A DNA stretch of 64,000 nucleotides from positions 36,657 to 100,656 of the forward strand of contig JBMNJI010000013.1 of the NCBI GenBank assembly GCA_050951585.1, given 5' to 3'. The notes under the pieces are model-generated. The model did no database searches. It was given only the letters and a program-made list of their open reading frames with translations, and was not told the origin of the DNA. The DNA is from UBA3937 sp050951585. GTDB lineage: Bacteria > Bacillota > Peptococcia > DRI-13 > DTU073. The position numbers were made by a program, and so were the translations under genes. Positions 45,154 to 52,988 of the stretch are shown here, piece by piece; positions within the stretch are counted from its first letter, which is position 1; the number at the start of each line of letters is the position of its first letter.

Positions 45154-46071
45154 TTAAATCATGTTTATTTTATGCAGCCATAGTGTGGAGGCCCCAATAA
45201 CACCGCCGTAATACCCTTGGGAAGCCTTATGTATATGGGCCTTACCTTTAAAGACAGGAAAAACATTTTTCTCGATAAGGGCAAACAAGTCCGGGGAGAT
45301 TATTTCTGCCGCTTCCGCCACACCACCTCCTATGCTTATTTCATCCGGATTAAATAAATTAATCAGATTGGCCAACCCTACCGCCAGATAAAACACCGTT
45401 TCCTCCACAATCCTCCGCGCCTGTGCATCTCCCTCCCTGGCACACTGAAAGATAAGCTCTGGCGTTAATTCTTTGCCCATACTGTCCTTGGCCCGCCTGG
45501 TAATTCCGGAAGCGGAAACCAATGTTTCCCAGCAACCTCGGCCACCGCAATTACACGGAGAGCCATGGGGCTCGATCACCATATGTCCGGCCTCTACACC
45601 CGAACCAAAACTGCCGGTATAGAGATGCTTATTCAGAATTAGCCCCGAACCAATACCGGTGCCAAGCGTAATGCTTAAAAAGGTGTTACTGTCTTGTGAG
45701 CTCCCGTAAAAGTATTCACCCAGACAAGCCGCGTTGGCATCATTGATTATGCGCACGGGCAGGCCAGTGTTTGCGGCAAACCTCGTTCTAATCTCCAGTT
45801 CACCCCAGCCTAAATTAGGACAATAAAGACAATACCCTTGCGGATCATCTACCGCGCCCGGTAAAGCTAAGCCAACTCCCAGCACCTTTTCCGGTGAAGC
45901 TTCCCGCAACAAGCCGACTAAATCCTCGATTTGCCCCAGAATCACGGCCGGTTCTTGCTTTTTCGCGGTGGAAATGACATGTCGCGCCAAAAGCTGCCCT
46001 TCTTCATCAACCAAACCCGCCTTGATATTTGTGCCCCCAACGTCGATCCCAATGGCAACGCCTTTTTTCAT
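45154..46071 (-). CDS. ROK-family glucokinase
   Basis: A protein of about 305 residues. It has the ATP motif IGIDVGGTNIKAG, VGLALPGAV, INDANAACLGEY (catalytic Asp), LGTGIGSGLI and the ROK zinc motif GHMVIEPHG...CNCGGRGCWE. It lacks an N-terminal helix-turn-helix, so it is a kinase and not a ROK repressor. It would phosphorylate glucose released by the alpha-glucan enzymes. ATG 46071 follows GAGGT. It lies upstream of the glycogen operon on the same strand but that operon has its own promoter. Confidence 0.9.
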   Translation of the reverse strand: MKKGVAIGIDVGGTNIKAGLVDEEGQLLARHVISTAKKQEPAVILGQIEDLVGLLREASPEKVLGVGLALPGAVDDPQGYCLYCPNLGWGELEIRTRFAANTGLPVRIINDANAACLGEYFYGSSQDSNTFLSITLGTGIGSGLILNKHLYTGSFGSGVEAGHMVIEPHGSPCNCGGRGCWETLVSASGITRRAKDSMGKELTPELIFQCAREGDAQARRIVEETVFYLAVGLANLINLFNPDEISIGGGVAEAAEIISPDLFALIEKNVFPVFKGKAHIHKASQGYYGGVIGASTLWLHKINMI

Positions 46072-46213
46072 ATTACCTCGCAATTTTGATCTTTGTGTTA
46101 TTAAAAATATTTTCACCTACTAACATATTATATAATTTACAGATATTAAGCAACCTCAATTGTGAAATAATTGTGATATGAATATATATAGTGATAAGAA
46201 CGCAATTGAAGAG

Positions 46214-46257
46214 AAAGAGCCCATGTTTGGCTTATTAACGCTTAACATAGGCTCTTT
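46214..46257 (-). terminator. Probable terminator of the eight-FN3 gene
   Basis: A 14-bp stem with one mismatch (46214-46227 with 46244-46257) lies 17 bp past the stop codon on the minus strand; the following T tract is interrupted by C. Confidence 0.55.
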
Positions 46258-46273
46258 TACACATCTCGTTTTC

Positions 46274-48604
46274 TTACAGATCTTTGGTCGAAATCTCGAC
46301 AGCATTACTAAATGCAGATTTATTCCCTTTCAGATCATAAGCTTCAACTACATAGATATACAGCTGACCCTTTTTCACATTCTTATCGATCGTGGTGATT
46401 TCATCCCCTTCATCAAAATCATCTGCATCTACCGACCACTTCTTTTCTGCGTCCGAACTGTTATCAGGGTTAAAACGATATACTGTGTAACCTTCAACAC
46501 CTATGTTGTCTTCGGAAGGTTCCCAGATTAAATACACATTATAGGTATTCCCTTGCTTTCTAAGATCACCCATTAATGTCCCCGGTTTTGTCGGTCTCTC
46601 TTTATCATCACGATCCTTTTTCTTACTTTCACTGGCCTCGGAAGACCCGGCGGAATTATACGCCTTCACATAAATTTCGTATTTATCTTTCTTGGCCAAA
46701 TTCTTAATGGTGCAAGAAGTATTTTTGGTCTCATAAGTCTGGAAATCCGACTCGTTATCCCATTTATAGTACACTTTATAGCCGACCGCTCCGCTCGATG
46801 CATCCCAAGAAACTTTCACCGATCCATTCGATTTTTCCTCGACATTTAGATTCTTGGGTGGTTTCGGCACCTTTGCCTTGCTGATCGTTATTGTTTTTGT
46901 CTTACTTCTGGGCGAAACCCCTTCGCTATTCTTCGCGGCCACTGAGAACTCATAGGTTTTCCCGCTCTTTAAGTTCTTAAACTTTAACTCACACTTCGTT
47001 GTTTTATATTCCCATTCTTCATCTTCACATTGAACATAGACGATATAGCTTGTGGCTTCATCAACCTCATCCCAGCTTACAATGACCCGCCCTTCATCCT
47101 CTTCTTCAACATCCAGTCCACTCGGCGCCTCAAGTTCTTCGGTGGAATCGGTAATAGTTATTTCTTCACTGTCACTCGGTTTGGATTCCCCTTCATCATT
47201 TACGGCTGTTACATAGATCTCGTAAGTATACCCTGCTTTTAAGCCTTTTAACTTTAGCCCGCATGATTTTCTTTCATATTCCCATTTTTTCTTTTCTTCT
47301 TTGCTTTCCACATAGACGATGTAACTTGTGGCTTCATCTACTTCGTCCCAGGTAATCGTCAGCCGCCCGTCTGCTTCTTCTTTCAGTTCCAGGCCCGTGG
47401 GCGCATCAGGCACATCCGGTTCACTCATCGTAATTTCTTTGCTGGCGCTTAGTTCCGATTCGCCTTCCTCATTTACCGCCGTTACATAAACCTTGTACGT
47501 TGCCCCCGCTTGTAATCCCTTTAACTTTAACTGACAGGTCTTTCTCGCAAATTCCCACTTTTTGTCCTCGGCTTTATATTCTACATAAACAATGTAACCC
47601 GTCGCTTCATCTACTTCGTCCCAGGTAATCGTCAGCCGCCCGTCTGCTTCTTCTTTCAGCTCCAGGCCTGTGGGCGCATCAGGCACATCCGGTTCACTCA
47701 TCGTAATTTCTTCGCTGTCACTCGGCTCCGATTCGCCTTCATCATTTACCGCCGTTACATAAACCTTGTACGTTGCCCCCGCTTGTAATCCCTTTAACTT
47801 CAACTGACAGGTCTTTCTCGCAAATTCCCACTTTTTGTCCTCGGCTTTATACTCTACGTAAACCGTGTAACCCGTCGCTTCATCTACTTCGTCCCAGGTA
47901 ATCGTCAGCCGCCCGTCTGCTTCTTCTTTCAGCTCCAGGCCTGTGGGCGCATCCGGCACATCCGGTTCACTCATCGTGATTTCTTCGCTGTCACTCGGCT
48001 CCGATTCGCCTTCGTCATTTACCGCCGTTACATAAACTTTGTACGTTGCACCTGCTATTAAACCCTTTAACTTCAACTGACAGGTCTTTCTCTCGAACTC
48101 CCACTTTTTATTCTCATCTTTATACTCTACGTAAACCGTGTAACCCGTCGCTTCATCTACTTCGTCCCAGGTAATCGTCAGCCGCCCGTCTGCTTCTTCT
48201 TTCAGCTCCAGGCCTGTGGGCGCATCCGGCACATCCGGTTCACTCATCGTGATTTCTTCGCTGTCACTCGGCTCCGATTCGCCTTCGTCATTTACCGCCG
48301 TTACATAAAAAATATAAGTGTTCCCCGCTATTAGATTTTTCAACGTAACCTTACAGGTTTTTCTTGTAAACTCCCAGACCTCATCATCTTCTCCACTTTC
48401 CACATAGACAATGTATTCTGTGGCGTCATCAACTTCATCCCAGGTCACTGTGACTTTCCCGTTTGCCGTTTCCTCTACATCCAGTCCCGTCGGTGCGTCG
48501 GGTACTCCCACTGTTACCGCTGCATATACCGGTAACGCCGTTAAGATAAAGATACCTAAGGCAATAACAAGAAAATTACGAATAGATCTTCCCCCGGAAA
48601 ACAT
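46274..48604 (-). CDS. Secreted protein of eight fibronectin type III domains
   Basis: A signal peptide (about 1-28, MFSGGRSIRNFLVIALG start) is followed by eight FN3 domains of about 91 residues filling the rest of the 776-residue chain. Domains 2-5 are almost identical (VPDAPTGLELKEEADGRLTI start, EGESEPSDSEEITMSEPD end); 6-8 diverge progressively. The protein is very acidic. There is no catalytic domain, cell-wall anchor or S-layer motif, so its partner is unknown; adhesion or a structural role is inferred. The start is ATG 48604 after AAGGAGG. Its own near-consensus promoter lies at 48720-48748. Confidence 0.85.
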   Translation of the reverse strand: MFSGGRSIRNFLVIALGIFILTALPVYAAVTVGVPDAPTGLDVEETANGKVTVTWDEVDDATEYIVYVESGEDDEVWEFTRKTCKVTLKNLIAGNTYIFYVTAVNDEGESEPSDSEEITMSEPDVPDAPTGLELKEEADGRLTITWDEVDEATGYTVYVEYKDENKKWEFERKTCQLKLKGLIAGATYKVYVTAVNDEGESEPSDSEEITMSEPDVPDAPTGLELKEEADGRLTITWDEVDEATGYTVYVEYKAEDKKWEFARKTCQLKLKGLQAGATYKVYVTAVNDEGESEPSDSEEITMSEPDVPDAPTGLELKEEADGRLTITWDEVDEATGYIVYVEYKAEDKKWEFARKTCQLKLKGLQAGATYKVYVTAVNEEGESELSASKEITMSEPDVPDAPTGLELKEEADGRLTITWDEVDEATSYIVYVESKEEKKKWEYERKSCGLKLKGLKAGYTYEIYVTAVNDEGESKPSDSEEITITDSTEELEAPSGLDVEEEDEGRVIVSWDEVDEATSYIVYVQCEDEEWEYKTTKCELKFKNLKSGKTYEFSVAAKNSEGVSPRSKTKTITISKAKVPKPPKNLNVEEKSNGSVKVSWDASSGAVGYKVYYKWDNESDFQTYETKNTSCTIKNLAKKDKYEIYVKAYNSAGSSEASESKKKDRDDKERPTKPGTLMGDLRKQGNTYNVYLIWEPSEDNIGVEGYTVYRFNPDNSSDAEKKWSVDADDFDEGDEITTIDKNVKKGQLYIYVVEAYDLKGNKSAFSNAVEISTKDL
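47401..48492 (-). repeat. 273-bp tandem repeats encoding FN3 domains
   Basis: The same sequence boundary (GCGCATC followed by CGGTTCACTCAT-type sequence) recurs at 47401, 47674, 47947 and 48220, exactly 273 bp (91 codons) apart. Differences between neighbouring units are few, mostly silent. Such an array can change copy number by recombination and is prone to assembly errors. Confidence 0.9.
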
Positions 48605-48719
48605 AAAAAAACTCCTCCTTAAAAATACTTTCATAATTAAAGTATATTTTCAGCGTCTTCACTCTTTCCATTTATTTAAATTGATTAAATATTTTAAATA
48701 ATACACAACAATTACTTAT

Positions 48720-48748
48720 ATTATACACTTTCTATTTTTCTAACGCAA
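48720..48748 (-). promoter_or_regulatory. Promoter of the eight-FN3 gene
   Basis: On the minus strand TTGCGT (48748-48743), a 17-bp spacer and TATAAT (48725-48720), giving a leader of about 110 nt that is AT-rich and without a recognised structure. Confidence 0.7.
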
Positions 48749-48779
48749 CTTCTTTTCTCATTTTTTTGCCATCACTGCA

Positions 48780-49718
48780 TCACGCGAAACTCTTACTTTC
48801 CGCTATGCCAAGATAAACCGGATTTCTTAATACCCCTTTTTCCGTTAGCTCCAAATACTGAATTTTGACAGGCAAAAAAGGCGGCAGCCAGATTGCTTTT
48901 TCCCCTTTTTCCGGCCGGGGATTCCCGGCAAAAGGAGATTTACTGTCTTTACTGTCCCCATAAACAGCAATCAGACTTTGCAGTTGCTCTCGATCACTTT
49001 GTCTTAATCCGCTGGAAACCTTCCCGATGTATTGCAAGCTTTGTTTTTCCCCGGCGCTTTTGAGGCCTACCAGCAACGCTGAAATTTGTCCATCCTTCAG
49101 GGCCACTCCTCCTAAGATTGCCTCTATGGTCCGAAAACACTTTATTTTTTGCCAGGTCCTGTTTTTTTCTCCGCAATGATACAGCCCGTTCTTTTCTTTC
49201 GCGACAATGCCCTCCATCCCTTTTTCCGCCATAATCTGAAATAATTCTTCGCCGCGGGAATAGTTCTGGCATAGAAAAATATGCCCGGCTGGCCGCAGAT
49301 GCTTCTGCAAAAGTTTTTGCCGTTCCGCTAAAGGAAGTCCCGTCACAAACTCATTATTTAAATAAAGAAGATCAAACACCAGATAAACAACCGGATGGGC
49401 AGACATTAGCTCCGATGTCACTCTTTTTCTTAAATCACGTTGCAATATTTTATGAAAGCTGGGAATGCCTTGTTGTCCTAGGACGATGGCCTCACCATCT
49501 AATATCGCATTTTCCCCGGCAAAACAGTCTTTTACTTTTAAGAGCTCCGGGTATTGTTCTGTCCTTAGTCGGCCCTTTTTTGTTCTTAACTCTACGCCCC
49601 CGGAAGAAAGAGAGCTGACAATTCGAATCCCGTCCCACTTGATCTGGTAAAGATAACGGGGATCATCAAATGGCTGCGAAACCAAGACCGGCTCCATTGG
49701 TTTAATCGTTGGCATCAT
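48780..49718 (-). CDS. ATP-dependent DNA ligase (LigD-ligase type)
   Basis: A 312-residue ligase. The nucleophile Lys27 lies in KWDGIR; motif III DGEAI (74-78), motif IV MEGIVAK and motif V WQKIKCF are present, and a C-terminal OB domain follows. It matches the ligase module of LigD without polymerase or phosphoesterase domains. Such ligases usually work with Ku in end joining, but no ku gene lies in the window. The start is one of two adjacent ATG codons. It lies downstream of a region divergent from the ZIP gene. Confidence 0.88.
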   Translation of the reverse strand: MMPTIKPMEPVLVSQPFDDPRYLYQIKWDGIRIVSSLSSGGVELRTKKGRLRTEQYPELLKVKDCFAGENAILDGEAIVLGQQGIPSFHKILQRDLRKRVTSELMSAHPVVYLVFDLLYLNNEFVTGLPLAERQKLLQKHLRPAGHIFLCQNYSRGEELFQIMAEKGMEGIVAKEKNGLYHCGEKNRTWQKIKCFRTIEAILGGVALKDGQISALLVGLKSAGEKQSLQYIGKVSSGLRQSDREQLQSLIAVYGDSKDSKSPFAGNPRPEKGEKAIWLPPFLPVKIQYLELTEKGVLRNPVYLGIAESKSFA

Positions 49719-49886
49719 TTTGCAATAGACCCCTTCTTTAGTTGTTAAGCTTCTTCAGCGAGCTCTGTTGTTATTCTGTTATTCAGAGAGTTATTTCTGT
49801 CATATATTTTTCTCCCCTGTACTATGCTTAAATAGGCACAATTAATAAAAGCTGCAAAAACAGCAATCATTAATGAAGGAGAGAAA

Positions 49887-50645
49887 ATGACTGTTGAAAT
49901 AATTGGGGAAAGTATCATCGCCGGCCTGGCGACATTATTAGGAGGCTTAATTGTTCTTATCACGGGACATCTATCCGAAAAAAGTCTCGCCTTCTTACTG
50001 GGCATGGCCGGCGGGGTGATGATTTCCGTAGTAATCTTTGACCTGCTTCCTTCATCGCTTGTTTACGGAAACGCCCTGGTCACCGCTCTCGGTTTTATAA
50101 TGGGCGTCCTCTTCATGCTTTTTTTAGATATAGTAATTACCTTATCTACCTCATTTAATAATAGACATAATCATAGAGAATCCACTCTGTTCAATCAAAA
50201 ACGCTTTTTAAAAATGGGGTATCTGATTGCCATCGGCATTGCCCTGCACGACCTCCCTGAAGGCATTGCCATCGCGGTGGGATATGCCGCGGAAGATAGT
50301 CTGGGCTTTTTCATTGCCCTAGCCATCGGACTCCATAATATTCCCGAAGGAATGGCCACCGCCGCTCCTTTGGCCCTGGCTGGCATTCCGCCGTTCCGCA
50401 TCATCCTGACCTGCTTGGGGATCAGCTTCTTTACCCCGCTGGGAGCCCTCCTCGGGATCATGATCATTGCTATTTCCCACAATATTATTTCCCTACTCCT
50501 GGCTCTGGCGGGCGGGGCAATGGCTTTTCTCGTCAAAAACGAACTGCTCCCGGAGGCATATCGAAAATATTCAAGCTATGCTACTCTAGGTTTTCTCCTG
50601 GGCGCATTCTTAATCCCCTTTTTGGAGTATCTTCAGAAGTTTTAG
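49887..50645 (+). CDS. ZIP-family metal transporter
   Basis: A 252-residue protein of about eight membrane helices with both ZIP metal-binding helices: ALHDLPEGIAIAVGYA and GLHNIPEGMATAAPLA. A loop with His residues (NNRHNHRES) lies between helices 3 and 4. The family imports Zn, Fe or Mn. GAAGGAGAG precedes the ATG. The region 49719-49886 between it and the ligase gene must hold two divergent promoters; I could not place them firmly. Confidence 0.92.
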   Translation: MTVEIIGESIIAGLATLLGGLIVLITGHLSEKSLAFLLGMAGGVMISVVIFDLLPSSLVYGNALVTALGFIMGVLFMLFLDIVITLSTSFNNRHNHRESTLFNQKRFLKMGYLIAIGIALHDLPEGIAIAVGYAAEDSLGFFIALAIGLHNIPEGMATAAPLALAGIPPFRIILTCLGISFFTPLGALLGIMIIAISHNIISLLLALAGGAMAFLVKNELLPEAYRKYSSYATLGFLLGAFLIPFLEYLQKF

Positions 50646-50670
50646 TTGCACTGAAATATGGCGGAAAAAG

Positions 50671-50734
50671 TGCATGAAAAAACCCCCCCGGACAAAGACT
50701 ATTAACCATAAATAAGGGGGGCATTTTTATGCAC
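50671..50734 (+). promoter_or_regulatory. Leader hairpin covering the ribosome site and start of the split TauE gene
   Basis: GTGCAT, an A tract and CCCCCCC (50671-50689) are complementary, with a few mismatches, to GGGGGG-C-A-TTTTT-ATGCAC (50716-50734). The G run is the Shine-Dalgarno site and ATGCAC contains the start codon, so the whole initiation region can be hidden in one hairpin with a 26-base loop. Alternatively the C7/G6 stem with T5 ends the ZIP transcript. Confidence 0.6.
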
Positions 50735-51094
50735 TTATCTTCCGGTCACCTTGTCCGGCTGGGCAGTATTGGTCTCATCACCGGCATAATCAACGGTTTA
50801 TTGGGAATCGGCGGTGGCACAATATTGATCCCGGCAATGGTTTTTCTGCTAAATAAAGAACAACACATCGCCCACGGCACATCCCTGGCTGTTATTTTAC
50901 CCACCGCAATTGTCAGTACTGTTGTCTATCATGCCAATAGCCAAATCGATTGGTCCCTTGCCCTGAAAATTGCCCTTAGCGGCATGGTTGGCGGCTATCT
51001 GGGCGCGAAACTGATGGAGCAGATTCCGGCGGCAAGTTTGCGTAGGCTTTTCGGCATCTTTATGGCGGCGGCCGGATTAAGGATGATTTTTTAA
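50729..51094 (+). CDS. Half-size TauE/SafE membrane protein, first half
   Basis: A 121-residue protein with four predicted membrane helices and the TauE/SafE signature NGLLGIGGGTILIPAMVFLL (18-37). Canonical TauE/SafE transporters are about 250 residues with two such halves. The second half is the next gene, overlapping by one base in TAATG. The two probably assemble as a heterodimer. The substrate is unknown (sulfite/organosulfonate export is typical of named members). The start site lies in a strong hairpin. Confidence 0.82.
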   Translation: MHLSSGHLVRLGSIGLITGIINGLLGIGGGTILIPAMVFLLNKEQHIAHGTSLAVILPTAIVSTVVYHANSQIDWSLALKIALSGMVGGYLGAKLMEQIPAASLRRLFGIFMAAAGLRMIF

Positions 51095-51459
51095 TGCTGA
51101 TTTATCTAATCGGACTAGGCATGGGTATTCTCAGCGGCTTGGCCATCGGTGGCGGTACTTTGCTTGTACCCGCCCTCGTCTTTTTTATGCATGTTCCCCA
51201 ACAGACCGCCCAGGGAATCTGCCTCGCCTCTTTCATCCCCACTGCCCTGGTGGCTGTCCTTACTCATTTACGGCAAAAAAATGTGGATCTTAAATTAGCC
51301 TTTTCGCTGACAATCGGCGCGATTGTGGGGGCATTAGTGGGTTCGACCCTGGCCAATCATGTTGATGCCGCCTTATTAAGGAAGATTTTTGGGGCATTTC
51401 TATTTGGTATGGGTGTTTATGAGGTCCTTAGCTCTTTGCAAAAGCGAGTTCGCCCATGA
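51094..51459 (+). CDS. Half-size TauE/SafE membrane protein, second half
   Basis: Also exactly 121 residues, with four helices and the paired signature SGLAIGGGTLLVPALVFFMH (15-34). The start ATG shares its A with the stop TAA of the first half, which indicates coupled translation. The absence of residual homology between the halves at the junction argues for a genuine split or unfused state and not a sequencing frameshift. The last 60 bp overlap the 3' end of a convergent secreted-protein gene. Confidence 0.82.
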   Translation: MLIYLIGLGMGILSGLAIGGGTLLVPALVFFMHVPQQTAQGICLASFIPTALVAVLTHLRQKNVDLKLAFSLTIGAIVGALVGSTLANHVDAALLRKIFGAFLFGMGVYEVLSSLQKRVRP

Positions 51460-52290
51460 TCCCGCTTTGTATAAACTGTTCCCCAAGAGATTATGTGTCC
51501 GATCAGCCTGATAAACCGGCTGATCCGGTATTGTCACCGTAATATTGCTATAATTCGAAACCAGCCCGCCGTTATCAATTGCTCTTACGGAATAGTTATA
51601 GGTACCACTGGGCAGTCCTTGCAGGATGGGCCTCTCTATAAGATTAAACAGACCTTTTATTGTACCGGTCCGAATCCCATCGGTAAATCTGACCATCCTG
51701 GCCAGCGGATTGCTCTTTCCTACTGTGGCAATTAAATCGTTATTCCGGTATATTTCATAGGTGATATTATTCTCATTGTCCTTGCTCACCGGGATGCTAA
51801 GCCTGATTAACTGTTCCCCGGATTCTTCGGTTGTATAGGCAGATGCCCTGACCTTCCCCGGTGTGCTTGGAGGAATGGCCGTCGTCGTGATTTGCTTTTG
51901 CTGGGAGGAAAGAAGAGTTTTCTGCCCTCCATCAAGTGTATAAGCCTTCAAGGTGACATTGTAAGGCGTTCCCGACGAGAGGTTCCCGATTGTGGCCCGG
52001 CAGCGGTTCAGCTGTTGTCCGCTCGCATATAACTCATCGCCAAGATAGATCTCGTATTCATCGGCTCCTTTGACACCCTTCCAGAATGTTTCAATATAGG
52101 TGTCCGCTATTTTCGCAGTTTTGATTCCTTTTAAAGGTAAGGACCGATCTTGCCAGAGAAAATTCAAGGTGCCATTTAAACAATAATCTTTATTCAGTTC
52201 CAACGAACCGGCATAAGTAGCTAGTGGCAGACCCTGCAACAGCATCGTTGTCATAGTAAAGATAGCCGCTAACTTTCGGCTCTTTTTCAC
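51400..52290 (-). CDS. Secreted protein with FN3-like domains
   Basis: A 296-residue protein with a signal peptide (about 1-27, ending ATYAGS). Two FN3-like modules follow (about 60-140 with YEIYLGDELYASG, and 143-255 with YEIYRNNDLIATVG), and a C-terminal amphipathic helix ends SLLQRAKDLINTHTK. No catalytic domain is visible. Its 3' end overlaps the convergent TauE gene by 60 bp. It follows a frame-disrupted paralogue by about 60 bp and probably shares its promoter. Confidence 0.7.
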   Translation of the reverse strand: MKKSRKLAAIFTMTTMLLQGLPLATYAGSLELNKDYCLNGTLNFLWQDRSLPLKGIKTAKIADTYIETFWKGVKGADEYEIYLGDELYASGQQLNRCRATIGNLSSGTPYNVTLKAYTLDGGQKTLLSSQQKQITTTAIPPSTPGKVRASAYTTEESGEQLIRLSIPVSKDNENNITYEIYRNNDLIATVGKSNPLARMVRFTDGIRTGTIKGLFNLIERPILQGLPSGTYNYSVRAIDNGGLVSNYSNITVTIPDQPVYQADRTHNLLGNSLYKAGSWANSLLQRAKDLINTHTK

Positions 52291-52350
52291 GGGTACACGC
52301 TCCCTCCTGTTTTCTTACTAACCCTTTATGAAATCAATCATGGCCATAGC

Positions 52351-52826
52351 TTACTTTGTATATTTTTTGATGAGCTCTTGCGCACGCCCCATAAGAGATC
52401 CTGTCGACAATGAAACCTGATCTTTCAGTTTTGTTAAACCCATGCCCACACCTGCCCCGAATGAGGCCGAGTTAACATCGGTAACATCAGCTGCTATTTT
52501 AATCTTTTTCGGTATTTTCCACAACATAACTGGCACCCCACCAAGGACTTCTTAGCCTCGGCAATCGTCACGTTATCGCGTAGTATTTTGTATGTAACAT
52601 CCTGATCGTTCTTAATTCTTGGAACCATTATATGTACATACCCCTCAAGAACATTGTAATAAACAAATGGTTTTTCCGGTACAGTTAGTGATGGGCTTCT
52701 TGTCGTGTCCTTGCCAAGACTTAATGAGCCAAGGCTGAATGACCAGCCATAGGTTGTTACCGGAAAACACTGTGAGCAGAATAATGTCAAGACAAATGTG
52801 ACGATTAATTTTTTTCTTGTACTCAT
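52351..52826 (-). pseudogene. Frame-disrupted paralogue of the small secreted FN3-like protein
   Basis: The first frame (52826 to about 52494) gives a signal peptide and an FN3-like start, including DVTYKILRDNVTIAEAKK, then 15 unrelated residues and a stop. Another frame (to 52351) continues with IAADVTDVNSASFGAG and ends GSLMGRAQELIKKYTK, matching the C-terminal helix of the neighbouring secreted protein. One or two frameshifts near 52500-52550, close to A-rich runs, would join them. Either a true pseudogene or a sequencing error is possible. AAAGGGGG precedes the start. Confidence 0.65.
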
Positions 52827-52860
52827 TCTATACCCCCTTTCAACTCCTATTTTATGTTAT

Positions 52861-52889
52861 ATTGTATTCTATTCTAATAATTTACACAA
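52861..52889 (-). promoter_or_regulatory. Promoter of the small secreted-protein pair
   Basis: On the minus strand TTGTGT (52889-52884), a 17-bp spacer and TACAAT (52866-52861), about 35 bp before the disrupted gene's ATG. Confidence 0.6.
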
Positions 52890-52941
52890 CACTTTTTCGG
52901 GTCCGGAGATAAGTACCGCTCGCCCAAAAATCTGGAACAGC

Positions 52942-52980
52942 AAAAAGGACTATCTCACACTGAAGGAGATAGCCTTTTTT
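52942..52980. terminator. arg operon terminator
   Basis: A stem of about 14 bp with one bulged A (52942-52956 with 52965-52980), an 8-base loop, and A/T tracts on both sides. It starts 9 bp after the argH stop on the minus strand. Confidence 0.85.
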
Positions 52981-52988
52981 GCTTATAT

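Noticed and set aside
45154..46071. ROK transcriptional repressor
   Set aside because: There is no N-terminal helix-turn-helix; the catalytic Asp and zinc motif indicate a sugar kinase.
47401..48492. CRISPR-like array
   Set aside because: The 273-bp periodic units are contiguous coding repeats, without spacers.
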